From NCBI GenBank assembly GCA_947247005.1, contig OX365956.1:13040089-13104088 (forward strand): 64,000 bases of DNA, in the 5' to 3' direction. Numbering within the stretch: position 1 is the stretch's first letter; each line of letters starts with the position of its first letter. The stretch comes from Spisula solida. Lineage: Eukaryota > Mollusca > Bivalvia > Venerida > Mactridae. Positions 1 to 10,534 of this stretch are shown here, in pieces. The position numbers were made by a program, and so were the translations under genes. The notes beneath the pieces were generated by a model. The model was given only the letters and a program-made list of their open reading frames with translations. It was not told the DNA's origin and did not search any database.

Positions 1-109
1 ACTAACATACTCAACTCATACTAAACTCTACCTGTTTAGACAGTGGTTGTGATTGTTTGCGTTCACATAAACTGCAACGTCACTGTCACATTATCCTACC
101 TGGACTATA
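1..109. mobile_element. MITE family 1, partial copy cut by the window edge
   Basis: This is the distal part of a short inverted-repeat element also found at 5726-6021, 15073-15234 with 20469-20524, 25533-25719, 43350-43564 and 45458-45673. The shared block resembles CTCTACCTGTTTAGACAATG and the copy ends in a terminal inverted repeat reading CCTGGACTATA. The other terminus would lie left of the window. No coding sequence is visible, so it is probably a non-autonomous DNA transposon. Confidence 0.75.
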
Positions 110-160
110 CTTAGTGTACGAGCTCAAATATTCCTGTCAAACTAGTTTTTGTGGTATAAT

Positions 161-522
161 TAGAGAGGTTGCGAAACGCAACGGGAAACTGTACGTCTAC
201 GTGAATACAATTTTTGGGTATTTCGTCATCCAAATATGCGTAGTTTCTACAAGTAACGCACGTGTTACAGTCGAAACTGTATTGTGTACTATGTCACACA
301 GGTATGCGTATGCAGGGGAAACCATATAATTTCATTGCCCGTGGTCTCATTAAGTTTATATAAAAACGCATGGTCGATTCACAAAGAAATCACTTAACAA
401 CTGTCACGTGATTTTTATGTTTCGCAAGCTAATTTTAATTGCAAGATGTACATACATTTGTATACATGTACGGTTAGCTACACGTACAATTTTTTGTACA
501 GGTTCGTATCGCAACCTCCCTA
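161..522. mobile_element. MITE family 2, complete copy
   Basis: The ends are inverted repeats, TAGAGAGGTTGCG on the left and CGCAACCTCCCTA on the right, and TA at both ends is compatible with a TA target. The interior is AT-rich and non-coding. An inverted, one-end-eroded copy lies at 43565-43924. In both places the element sits directly beside a family 1 MITE, but in opposite relative orientation, so the adjacency need not mean joint movement. Confidence 0.7.
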
Positions 523-672
523 TTTATGCTATAAATGTGGAATAATAAATGTCGGAAGTCATGGACAAAGTAACATATGTTTGCCGGCCAGTATAGTAAA
601 ATAAAGTCATATTTCCGAGACGTGACATGAAGTATCTAAGCAGTCATGTGATAAAACTAAAACTTGCCTTAC

Positions 673-3600
673 CTGAAACCGAGGGCTGACCCGTAGCACG
701 CGCGGGACTGGTTTGTTGCGGCTGGGGAGCGTCGTTCTCTAGAAATGGAGGCATGCAACCGAGCGTACATCCGGTAGGACAACATTTGTGAGTACCCCCA
801 CAATCATCATCCGCAGTACACGCCCTACTACACACACGGTTATCGAGTGGTGAAGTTTCAAACCTCGTACATAATCCTTCTTTTGTTATATTTACCCTTA
901 CACCCTCAATCGGCGTCGATTGATGATAAAATATATAGTGATAACCGTCTGTGTCTTGCATAATGGTGGAGACACGGCCGTCACCTTGGCCAACCTGCTC
1001 GATATTAACATTAGCAGACTGTGTCTCACCTTGAAAGCCACCATTCCATTGATTTCTACTACCACCACCACTAAAGGCATTCCCTTGATTTATGTTAGTA
1101 TTAAAACCCCCGTTCTGTCCAACATGCGAATTTCCAATATTGCGCCCACCGTCCACTCCGAATCTTCTGTTTCCAAAAGCACCTCCAACCTGGGGGTCAA
1201 TAAAACTGGGTGTAGCGACTGGTCCCGGATTCATTGATCCTGGTCGGCCACCGTCAAATCCACCAGCCTGCTGCCACCCGGGGCGTTGTTGATTTAAAGG
1301 ACCAGGACCACTAAGACTTTGAAAACGATCTTCGAATCCTCGTCTTTCTGGTACGCCCCCACCAAGAAAGTTGACCCCTGGGATACTTTGTGAAGGGGGC
1401 TGTTGTTGAAAATTGTTAAAGTTCTGTTGTGGTGATTGTGGAAGTGGAACGAATGGCGTCTGTTGTGGCTGATTGAACCCTTGATTAAAGCCAGCGGGTC
1501 CTCTATTGCCAGGTCCAGATGGCCCTCCATTGAACCCTTGATTAAAGCCAGCGGGTCCTCTATTGCCAGGTCCAGATGGCCCTCCATTGAACCCTTGATT
1601 AAAGCCAGCGGGTCCTCTATTGCCAGGTCCAGATGGCCCTCCATTGAACCCTGGATTAAAGCCAGCGGGTCCTCTATTGCCAGGTCCAGATGGTCTTCCA
1701 TTGACACCTTGGTTGAACCCTGTACCAAACCCAGTGTTGCCTCCGTTGAGCCCTGGGGTGGTGCCTGTACCGGGTCCAGATGGCCCACCATTCATAGCTC
1801 GCTCCAACATAAGAGCTTCCGTCATAGCTGAAAATAAGATGTCTTAATTATTAGCTGTATATTATTGTATAAGATTAATTACTTAGACCTTTGTGGAATC
1901 TTTAACAAATTAATAATCACAAAAAATGTAAATAGAACTTAAACACGGTTAAGTAACAATTAAAAATTGTGATTTTTTGTCCGTTTATGTTTACATACCG
2001 ACCACATTGTTTGTTCAAATTGAATCTATAAAACAATGTACACAATGCACATAGCTCTACTAATCTCATCATTTTTCTCTATCCATATATAACCACAGGT
2101 AACTGTATCATTGATAAAGAGTAAAACAATTTGTTTTTATAAAATTTATATTAGCTGTTGTCTATGAATGTAATTACTATATGAAGATATCTAAAGCCAC
2201 TTCTTGTTTTTGATACCCTGAAAATCTTGCCACTTTAGATAAAATCCACCTTTCTAATAAATTTAAATTTTATTTAAAAAATCTTTTCTTTGTTTACTCT
2301 TTATTAATGATACAGTTACCTTTGTATATACGTACCATAAATAAATAAAACTAGTTATGATAATTTAAGAATAATGTCAATTTATAAAGCAACTTATACA
2401 TGCTTTCTCAAGTCAATACGAACAAACGAACTTTAGATTGGCGGCGAGACGAGAGTATATGTATACATGTATATAATGTGTTTAGTATAACTCGACATAT
2501 ACATCTACATATTATGTACATTTGTACTTACATATGCATCCCGGCTCTGCTATCCCGTTTCCGTGTCTAACCATTGCGCAGGTTTCACCAATTGCGCATG
2601 GGTTCCAAAAAAGAAAACAAAATTCAAATAAACACCAATGTCAAAATATAGAAATATCGGAGATATTATCTCATAAAAAGCAATGATATCGAGAACACTA
2701 CCATCATGTGTTATTTATTCCTTTTGGTATATACAGGGTGTTAAAATAGTTCGTTCCCAATGTTTAAGTTTCAATAGTTTATTTTTCTGACGTCACTGAA
2801 GAATGTAAATTTTTAGTTTAAATTCTAGATGGTTCTACCCTTGTTCTCATCTATCTGGCAAGACATGAAGCTATTAGAGTAAGAAATTAATATTTGACAC
2901 TGCGTACATAGCTCAGAAAAAATAGTAAGAATTTAAATTCTGAGAACAAACTTTTTTAACACCCTGTACATGTACATGCATGCAATATAACTTGTTGTCC
3001 TTGACTAATATTTCATCTTCGGTTGTTTCGGTTGCATGCGATTCTATTCTTTAACAATAAAACAAAACAGGCAATATTTCGTCCAGGATATAACATTAAT
3101 AAACTAAACAACCGATAAAAAATGTGTCCCAAAGGACGACCCCCATAATGTAACTACCCCTACATTAAATGCTAAATAATACATATACATGTACTACTCT
3201 CAAAATAATACTTTGAACAAAGTAAGACGAGTTCACTCTTTGGATCCGTATGATTTGGCTCAATGATTGAACACCATATTAATGTCATATCTGGACAGTG
3301 ACAGTATGAACATGTTCGAGTATATCACAACAACTGACACCATAGTGACATGAGAAATAATTTCAAATACTTACAGGGCATGTGGACCCTTGTCCCTGTG
3401 TCAGCTGTTGGTATGGCAATGTTATCAAAATCTGAAATAAATTCGAAAGTTATTTAAAGTGAAGTACAGAACATATATATTTTGTACACTTATCATCATG
3501 GTTATAAGAACATGTTAAGTGATCTACACAATTAATACACCAGCATAGATGTCAGAGTCGGTGTTAAGTGATCTACAATATAATGTACCGGCATGGATGT

Positions 3601-6089
3601 CAGAGTCGATGTTAAGTGATCTACACATATAATGTACCGGCATGGATGTCAGAGTCGGTGTTAAGTGATCTACACATAATGCACCGGCATGGATGTCAGA
3701 GTCAATGTTAAGTGATCTACACAAATAATGCACCGGCATGGATGTCATAGACAATGTTAAGTGATCTACACAGATAATGCACCGGCATGGATGTCAGAGT
3801 CGTCGTTAAGTGATCTACACAAATAATGCACCGGCATGGATGTTAAAGTCGATGTTAAGTGATCTACACAAATAATGCATCGGCATGGATGTCATAGACA
3901 ATGTTAAGTGATCTACACAGATAATGCACTGGCATGGATGTCAGAGTCGGTGTTAAGTGATCTACACAAATAATGCACCGGCATGGATGTCATAGACAAT
4001 GTTAAGTGATCTACACAAATAATGCACCGGCATGAATGTCATAGACAATGTTAAGTGATCTACACGGATAATGCACCGGCATGGATGACATAGGCAATGT
4101 TAAGTGATCTACACAGATAATGCACCGGCATGGATGTCAGAGTCGGTGTTAAGTGATCTACGCAGATAATGCACCGGCATTGATGTCAGAGTCGATGTTA
4201 AGTAATCTACGCTTGGATGTCAGAGTCGGTGTTAAGTGATCTACACAAATAATGTACCGGCATGGATGTCAGATTCGGTGTTAAGTGATCTACACAAATA
4301 ATGTACCGGCATGGATGTCAGAGTCGGTGTTAAGTGATCTACACATATAATGTACCGGAATGGATGTCAGAGTCGGTGTAAAGTAATCTACACATATAAT
4401 GTACCGGCATGGATGTCAGAGTCGGTGTAAAGTAATCTACACATATAATGTACCGGCATGGATGTCAGAGTCGGTGTAAAATGATCTACACATGTAATGT
4501 ACCGGCATGGATGTCAGAGTCGGTGTAAAGTAATCTACACATATAATGTACCGGGATATCGTAGACTATGTTAAGTGATCTACACAGTATGATGATCATG
4601 GTATGTCATCCGACGTCACGAGGGTATCGGGTATCGACTACAGCCATATCCGCGACGCGTGGATAAGTTGTGCACAATAACATGCTATCCAAAACGGATC
4701 CACAACACCTTTCCCGTTTGGGAAAGTTTGATACAAACTCTACCGTGATACTAGTAAATTGCAATACAGAAACAAACACAACATGTAAACCAAATGTTTG
4801 AATGCTTTCATACGCAAATGTTTTGGTCCTTGATTTTAACCCATAACAAAAATATAGGCGATGTTGTGTTTGTTCTTGTATTGCAATTTATCGCGTTAGA
4901 GTTATGGCGCTTTTTTCTGCCCATATATGTTGTATTTTAAACGATCACGTCATATACTGTATTTAGGCTTTATTATGTTTTGCCTCTTTTGAATGAGTAT
5001 ATGACTTTAAGAACTTATACTGTATATAAAGTTCTTGGCTTTAATAAATAAAGCCCTTTTTCAACTTCAATCTGTGTCGTTTTGTATCCAACATACTAGC
5101 TTCACCAGTCACCATCACCATAAGGATTATAAAACTGTGTGATGTATTTCTATATAACTTTCTTAGTTACCTGTGCATCAGAATATTTGATATAGAGTTA
5201 ATCTGAATGCATGTTTCATATAAATCACAAAGTGTATATCTTAAGATCCTACCGTTCAATGTCTAGATTCTGAACTTTAAAGCATCACGCCAGTCTTAAT
5301 TGATTATGTTCAAATTTTAATAACCGTCTACAATGTAGAATTCACTTAATTGATGGGGAAAGACATATTGCGGGTCCTGAAATTTAAGTTGCCGCAAAAC
5401 GTAATGTGAACAAAAACATCAACTGACTTAGACACTAGACAATGTTAAAGAAAAACTTTGAACGGTTTCATATTAGATATACCCTTGTGATAAAAAGGTG
5501 CAATCCGATAATTTCTCCACCAAATATGTATTCTTAACGTGTATTGAAACGGGCCATTTACTTTTCTTGCACGATCTGTTAATATAATGTTGGGTGTGAA
5601 ATGTTCTAGTTGGGAAAGGTGTAAGAGGAATCCCTGAAATACTAGTACCCAGGATTGAAAATTTACCCTACTGATATTTAATATGATATGAACGCAGAAA
5701 TATACATGCTCTCGTACAAAGAGTATATAGTCCAGTCAGGGTAAGAATACAGTGACGCAGCGGTCGAATTCACTATTACGATGTAAAACCAATTATAAAG
5801 GCTTATACAGACAGCCATAATTTCAATGCTCAATTAAGGTGAGAGAGGGCTAATATAGGCCAAGCCTGTTGCCCATTCCTATTTCATCAGAAATAAAATT
5901 TACATTCAACTAATGCTAGATTAACACACACTATTCGCTCTACCTGTTCCGACAATGGTTGTAGTATTTTGTGCACACATAAACGGCAACATCACTCTCA
6001 CAATATCCTGACTGGGCTATACTATATAATAAACAAGTATCCGTACTTACCAATGATTGTAAGTATATACATATCCTATTTGTATCCAT
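673..6089 (-). CDS. Secreted Gly/Pro/Asn/Gln-rich WAP-domain protein, 3' end beyond window
   Basis: Four coding exons can be read: 6089-6051, 3431-3375, 2604-2532 and 1827-673. Phases match at every join (0, 0, 1; exit phase 1). Exons 1-2 give a signal peptide (MDTNRICIYLQSL then ILITLPYQQ). Exon 3 gives a short Cys-rich segment containing NPCAIGETC and EPGC. Exon 4 is a long low-complexity region of G, P, N and Q with four 19-residue repeats (about residues 100-172), then a WAP four-disulphide core (about residues 376-415) with all eight cysteines, including the CC pair. WAP domains occur in protease inhibitors and in molluscan shell or nacre proteins; an extracellular matrix role is inferred. 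Donors are GTAAGT-like (GTAAGG after exon 4). The exon 3 acceptor is oddly GG instead of AG. No later exon or poly(A) signal is seen between 672 and 1, so the gene probably continues leftwards; without splicing after exon 4 a stop occurs at 644-646. Confidence 0.75.
1482..1700 (-). repeat. 57-bp coding tandem repeat in the WAP gene
   Basis: Four nearly identical 57-bp units encode the 19-residue motif GPSGPGNRGPAGFNQGFNG inside exon 4. The unit is a multiple of three, so copy number can change without breaking the frame. The near-identity of the units points to recent expansion or homogenisation. Such Gly/Pro repeats are common in extensible or mineral-associated matrix proteins; function here is inferred only. 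Confidence 0.9.
2094..2321. mobile_element. MITE family 3, copy in WAP gene intron
   Basis: The termini are long inverted repeats starting CACAGGTAACTGTATCATTG and ending in its near complement, with GATAAAGAGTAAA inside. Three further copies lie at 8432-8560, 27654-27778 and 47636-47771. The interior is AT-rich and can fold into one long hairpin. It sits in the intron between exons 3 and 4 of the WAP gene. Confidence 0.85.
2732..2968. mobile_element. Mariner-like MITE with TACAGGGTGTT termini
   Basis: The inverted ends read TACAGGGTGTTAAAATAGTT and, at the right, AACTTTTTTAACACCCTGTA in the opposite sense. The TA ends and CAGGGTG motif resemble Tc1/mariner-type termini. The interior is about 190 bp without coding capacity. 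It lies in the intron between WAP exons 2 and 3; no second copy was noticed in the window. Confidence 0.75.
3513..4588. repeat. 49-bp minisatellite, about 22 units
   Basis: The repeating unit carries GTTAAGTGATCTACACA, then AATGCACCGGCATGGATGTC, and has a period of 49 bp by direct count. Units vary at a few sites (TATAATGTACC versus AATAATGCACC), and variants are grouped, as expected from local amplification. It occupies most of the first intron of the WAP gene. The open frame across it is a repeat artefact. Confidence 0.92.
4755..4890. repeat. Inverted repeat, likely small foldback MITE
   Basis: Arms of about 30 bp, beginning AAATTGCAATACAGAAACAA and ending TTCTTGTATTGCAATTTA, face each other across about 75 bp. 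It lies in the first WAP intron. No target duplication is clear, so a mobile origin is likely but unproven. Confidence 0.55.
4891..5725. other. WAP intron 1 remainder, no feature recognised
   Basis: AT-rich intronic sequence with a motif near 5040-5075 (TTTAATAAATAAAGCCC) resembling the 3' end of a retroposed sequence. Nothing here supports an exon or RNA gene. Confidence 0.5.
5726..6021. mobile_element. MITE family 1, complete copy near WAP exon 1
   Basis: It has terminal inverted repeats TATAGTCCAGTCAGG and CCTGACTGGGCTATA. Compared with the about 215-bp copies elsewhere it carries roughly 80 extra internal bases (about 5835-5915). It ends only about 30 bp from the donor site of WAP exon 1, so it lies very close to a splice signal. 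Confidence 0.85.
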
Positions 6090-6163
6090 GTTAGTTTGTG
6101 AATGTATGACACGTTGACACTGGTGTTTAAATCCTAATTAATATCACAAACAAAAACACACAC

Positions 6164-6171
6164 TAAATATA
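6164..6171 (-). promoter_or_regulatory. Candidate TATA box of the WAP gene
   Basis: On the minus strand this reads TATATTTA, about 75 bp upstream of the start codon at 6089-6087. Position and sequence fit a core promoter, but no transcript evidence is available. Confidence 0.4.
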
Positions 6172-7590
6172 GTCAATCAATGTACACACGCGTTCGTTAT
6201 GTATACAACGTTATTACGTCAATGTCGTCGATTGTCAATCAAACGTTGACAATAGAGTTATAATTACGTGAGGGGTGTTCTATAAGTTGCCAAATTTATG
6301 TTTTAGGTCTTGTTCACTGAAGTGTCGTATGGGTGATTATAGTGTAATTATGATGACTGATGGAGTCATTATGCATTCAAAGCAGATCATGTTTTATTGT
6401 AAAACACATTATTTAAATGAATTTCTAACAACCCTTTAAAACAATGCATTAACGACAGTCTCTGAGTTTTACGTGTGTAAATAATGCTTACAGTTAATAA
6501 TGTGATTTTGTTGTTTATATGGTTAGTTTTTATGTCTCTTATAATTCAATGTTGAATGGTTATGCACATTTCAACTGTTTTATACTGTGTAAAGTTTTAT
6601 CCATGTACTTAAATGAGACATAAATAAAGAATATAAATATCATATAATTAACCAGTGATAGTGGTTAATTGAATTAAGGATGCTCGATCGGTTAAGCGCG
6701 AATGTGTTATTTGTCTAACTTAGGCACAGGTATTATGGACTTTTCAAAAAAAAGTTGCACGTTCCTATAAATATGTATTATAATTCTAACAAGTTAACAC
6801 TTTTAAATGTGTAAACAAATGGGCATACATATTCAAATTTCGCTTGTAATCTGTTGACATAACTACGGAAAATATGTCATTTCTCACGACTATTAATATG
6901 GTTTAACCTTCCCAAAAAACCACAATGACAGTCGTGTTACCCTTTTATATTTTTAAATATTAACAAGTGTTCTGTATATTTTTATATATGCACAAAATAT
7001 GAAAGTGTTGCAAGAATTTCCTCGTGTTTTTGGGAAATTTTAACGTCGCGAAAAAAATGACACTTTTTGATAAACATGACATATTTTCACCTTAGATTGG
7101 TTGACAGATTACGAAGATAATTGGAATATGTATGCGGCTTATTTTTTTTGAAAGAGAGGATTTGATTATTCGAAATAAAGATTTATAGGACGATCAACAT
7201 GCATTTTTTTGGACAAAACACAGGGCCAAAATAAGCCAATTTTAAACCTTGTCCTTTAATGATATTGAACAATAGCGAAAAGTATCATGATTGCAAATAG
7301 AAGATACTAATCTAAATAATGGTTTTAATTCTGAAAATCTGTTTACATGTCAAATAGGTGGATGGAGTAGTAAATATTGATATTTATGCCCCGATTTACT
7401 TAATTGCATGCCGGTAATAATGGCAAAAAAGCATACACACTTTAAAACAAGACCGCGTGCACTCGGAAAACAAGTCCGGATTCATCATATTCTGTGTCAA
7501 AATAGAATTCCTTTCTTATTGGCAAAGTTTGAACACAATCTTATTTTAGATACCGAACCGCTTGAACATCCTTAGGAGTGATTTGTCTTA
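6172..7590. other. Intergenic AT-rich stretch
   Basis: Upstream flank of the WAP gene. I see no open frame with coding character, no RNA gene and no clear repeat structure here. Confidence 0.5.
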
Positions 7591-7759
7591 TACAGTGAAG
7601 TTCTGCTAATAGGACCACTTCAATTATTTCGAAATCAAGCAGACTTTGCAATGTTGTGGTCCTAAAGTACTAAATTTAGAACTAAAAAGGTCCGCTATTA
7701 AGACCGTTTCGCTAATTAGACTACCTTTTTACTGGTCTTATTAGCGGAACTTCACTATA
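7591..7759. mobile_element. MITE with TACAGTGAAGTTC termini
   Basis: The inverted ends read TACAGTGAAGTTCTGCTAAT on the left and, reverse-complemented, TATAGTGAAGTTCCGCTAAT on the right. TA ends suggest a mariner-type element. The interior is non-coding. Single copy in the window. Confidence 0.75.
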
Positions 7760-7835
7760 CAGCCAACACTGTTACATCACCATCACCCATTGCTATAATT
7801 CTCAATTACAAATGTTCCATTGCGTGCTAACAATT

Positions 7836-7950
7836 ACTGCTTTAAAATTTAAGAATAAACCACTTTGAAATGAAGTGATTTCTTCTTAAATTTCAAAACA
7901 GTATATTGCTATAGTAACGCATGCACACCGCAATATACTGTTTTTAAATT
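7836..7950. repeat. Two adjacent hairpin-forming palindromes
   Basis: The first is AAATTTAAGAA...TTCTTAAATTT around 7838-7896. The second is AAACAGTATATTGC...GCAATATACTGTTT at about 7900-7948. Both could extrude as hairpins or be remnants of small foldback elements. No function is apparent. Confidence 0.55.
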
Positions 7951-8431
7951 TGATATGCAATATGATAAAGTTGTCACTATGTACATGTATTATATCTTCA
8001 TCATACACCCAACCGTCGGTTGCCGACTATTACATACTGATATATGAAGTCTTATTTTTTTATCGCCCCTCCTTCTCGCCATAGTTTTACATCATGCATG
8101 CGCCCAGTCATTCTTCATACCAATTGGTTAAATAAACGAACACGTTATTTTTGTTCCGTGATTAAATCACGCATGTATTCGCTTATAGTTGTATGAACGA
8201 CAAATCATATGAGGTGACAAGTGCGAACTGTAAGTGGTTAGGATGTAAACAGTTGACGTATGTGTTCAACACAATGAACTGACCAATACACTGTGTTATC
8301 TTGCCAGGACCTTTACCAACAGTCCTTAACCTACCACGATCATCAATCATGAGTTTTATAGTACAACCTACGTTATATCGCATTGAGAATGACTTTAATC
8401 GGAAAAAGTTACAATATATAGTATTTTGATG

Positions 8432-8560
8432 CACAGGTAACTGTATCATTGATAAAGAGTAAAAAACATTTTTTTGTAAAATTTATGTAGATCTATTCAT
8501 AATTATGAATATATAAATTTTACAATTTTTTTTTACTCTTAATCAATGGTACAGTTACCA
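8432..8560. mobile_element. MITE family 3, compact copy
   Basis: A 129-bp copy with ends CACAGGTAACTGTATCATTG and GTACAGTTACC. The interior is an AT-rich hairpin. See 2094-2321 for the family. Confidence 0.85.
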
Positions 8561-8956
8561 GTGTTTTAACGGACCTAAAATAACAGTTAATAACGTAGTT
8601 ACTCTACCAATCATAATAGTGGAAAAATATGTTCTTCAAACCTCGTGTCCACAAACATTCTTGGACACACACTTTTCACATAGAAATAAAAAAAAATCAA
8701 GTATTTATAGTAGACAATTCTAATTGTTCAGGCCTGATGAATGGTCCCAACCAGATTGAATATCGTACCGCGGGTTATTTCTGCAGCGAAAAATTCTGCG
8801 AATTGGGCCTAAAATAGGTTTTTATCTTAACTCTGTGACATTCGAGAAAATCGTTAATTAAATTCTGCGGTTTGCTTGAACTGGAAGTAAATTCTGCACG
8901 TGGTATAGAGGGAACACGAGAAATATCTTATTTATCAGTTGTGTACGTGTTACTTC

Positions 8957-9107
8957 CACGTGAGCACTGAGCACGTAGTAGATATCACGTGTGCACGTAT
9001 TAGCTATCATATGAGCAGGTGTCAGTATCACGTGCGCACTTATTAGCTATCACGTGAGTAGGTGTCAGTATCACGTGCGCAAGTATTAGCTATCACGTGA
9101 GCACGTG
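8957..9107. promoter_or_regulatory. Cluster of seven CACGTG boxes upstream of FAS1-A
   Basis: Perfect CACGTG palindromes start at 8957, 8986, 9029, 9051, 9072, 9094 and 9102. Several are spaced 21-22 bp apart, about two helical turns, within a degenerate 43-bp tandem repeat containing TATTAGCTATCACGTGAG. CACGTG is the canonical E-box bound by bHLH factors. The cluster is about 1.4 kb upstream of the FAS1-A start codon, with a 40-bp minisatellite between. It may be an enhancer or merely a minisatellite that contains this word. Confidence 0.45.
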
Positions 9108-9288
9108 TGCGGGCGAACACAGTATTTAAAGGTTGTGGTCGTAGCAAGCATGAAGTAAGTACGCATTGGGCGTGGTGCGAGCGTGATAATGCGCGTGATG
9201 AGTAATTAGTGGTGACGAGTTTAACGTAGTGATAACAGGCACAAACACATCACAGTGTTAACGTTATAAGGGAGACCACTGTATTCGT

Positions 9289-10250
9289 GTTGTATATATA
9301 TTAGAAAGGCCGTAGTTTGAATCTGACAGGGATGTATATATTAGTAAGGCCGTAGTTTGAATCTGGCAGGGTTGTATATATTAGTAAGGTCGTATATTGA
9401 AGCTGGCAGGGTTGTATATATTAGTAAGGCCGTAGTTTGAATCTGGCAGGGTTGTATATATTACTAAGGTCGTATATTGAAGCTGGCAGGGTTGTATATA
9501 TTAGTAAGGCCGTAGTTTGAATCTGACAGGGTTGTATATATTAGTAAGGTCGTAGTTTGAATCTGACAGGGATGTATATATTAGTAAGGTCGTAGTTTGA
9601 ATCTGACAGGGATGTATATATTAGAAAGGCCGTAGTTTGAATCTGACAGGGTTGTATATATTAGTAAGGCCGTAGTTTGAATCTGGCAGGGTTGTATATA
9701 TTAGTAAGGCCGTAGTTTGAATCTGACAGGGTTGTATATGTTAGTAAGATCGTAGTTTGAATCTGACAGGGTTGTATATATTAGTAAGGCCGTAGCTTGA
9801 ATCTGGCAGGGTTGTATATATTAGTAAGGCCGTAGTTTGAATCTGACAGGGTTGTATATGTTAGTAAGATCGTAGTTTGAATCTGACAGGGTTGTATATA
9901 TTAGTAAGGCCGTCGTTTGAATCTGACAGGGTTGTATATATAAGTAAGGTCGTAGTTTGAATCTGACAGGGTTGTATATATTAGTAAGGCCGTCGTTTGA
10001 ATCTGACAGGGTTGTATATATTAGTAAGGTCGTAGTTTGAATCTGACAGGGTTGTATATATTAGTAAGGCCGTCCGTTGAATCTGACAGGGTTGTATATA
10101 TTAGTAAGATCGTAGTTTGAATCTGGCAGGGCTGTATATATTAGTAAGGTCGTAGTTTGAATCTGACAGGGTTGTATATATTAGTAAGGCCGTAGTTTGA
10201 ATATGCGTTTGAATCTGACAGGGTTGTTCATGTTAGTAAGATCGTAGTTG
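9289..10250. repeat. 40-bp minisatellite, about 24 units
   Basis: The unit is 40 bp, reading TTGTATATATTAGTAAGGCC then GTAGTTTGAATCTGACAGGG, with GGCC/GGTC/AGATC and GACAGG/GGCAGG variants alternating between units. It ends about 285 bp before the FAS1-A start codon. It has no coding capacity. Confidence 0.93.
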
Positions 10251-10444
10251 AACCTGGGAGCTGCAAAGTTTAACATGCTGACAACGTTCATAGACCACAA
10301 TGAGATATCTGTGGTATCTTCCATTAGTAAACTATATGTATGTATAAATGCAAATAGTTCAACACAAGACACATATGATGACGTTGCTTATCAATAATTG
10401 TGTACAAATATAGAACAGTGTCGAAACGTTCTGCTTTTTATTGA

Positions 10445-10451
10445 ATATACC
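10445..10451 (+). promoter_or_regulatory. Candidate core promoter element of FAS1-A
   Basis: ATATACC lies about 85 bp upstream of the start codon in a block (ATATACCAACTACAAAATTA) resembling the region upstream of FAS1-B at about 23012. Conservation between duplicates suggests a promoter, but the TATA match is weak. Confidence 0.3.
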
Positions 10452-10534
10452 AACTACAAAATTATCAAATTTGATTCATAAATTTAAAGACAGTGTATGT
10501 ATATAGGAATTTCATACGGATTTTAACCTTCAAC

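Noticed and set aside
898..1847. Alternative frames overlapping WAP exon 4 on both strands (165, 131, 105 and 75 codons)
   Set aside because: They are shadows of the GC-richer repetitive exon; only the minus frame with the WAP cysteines and matching splice phases is supported.
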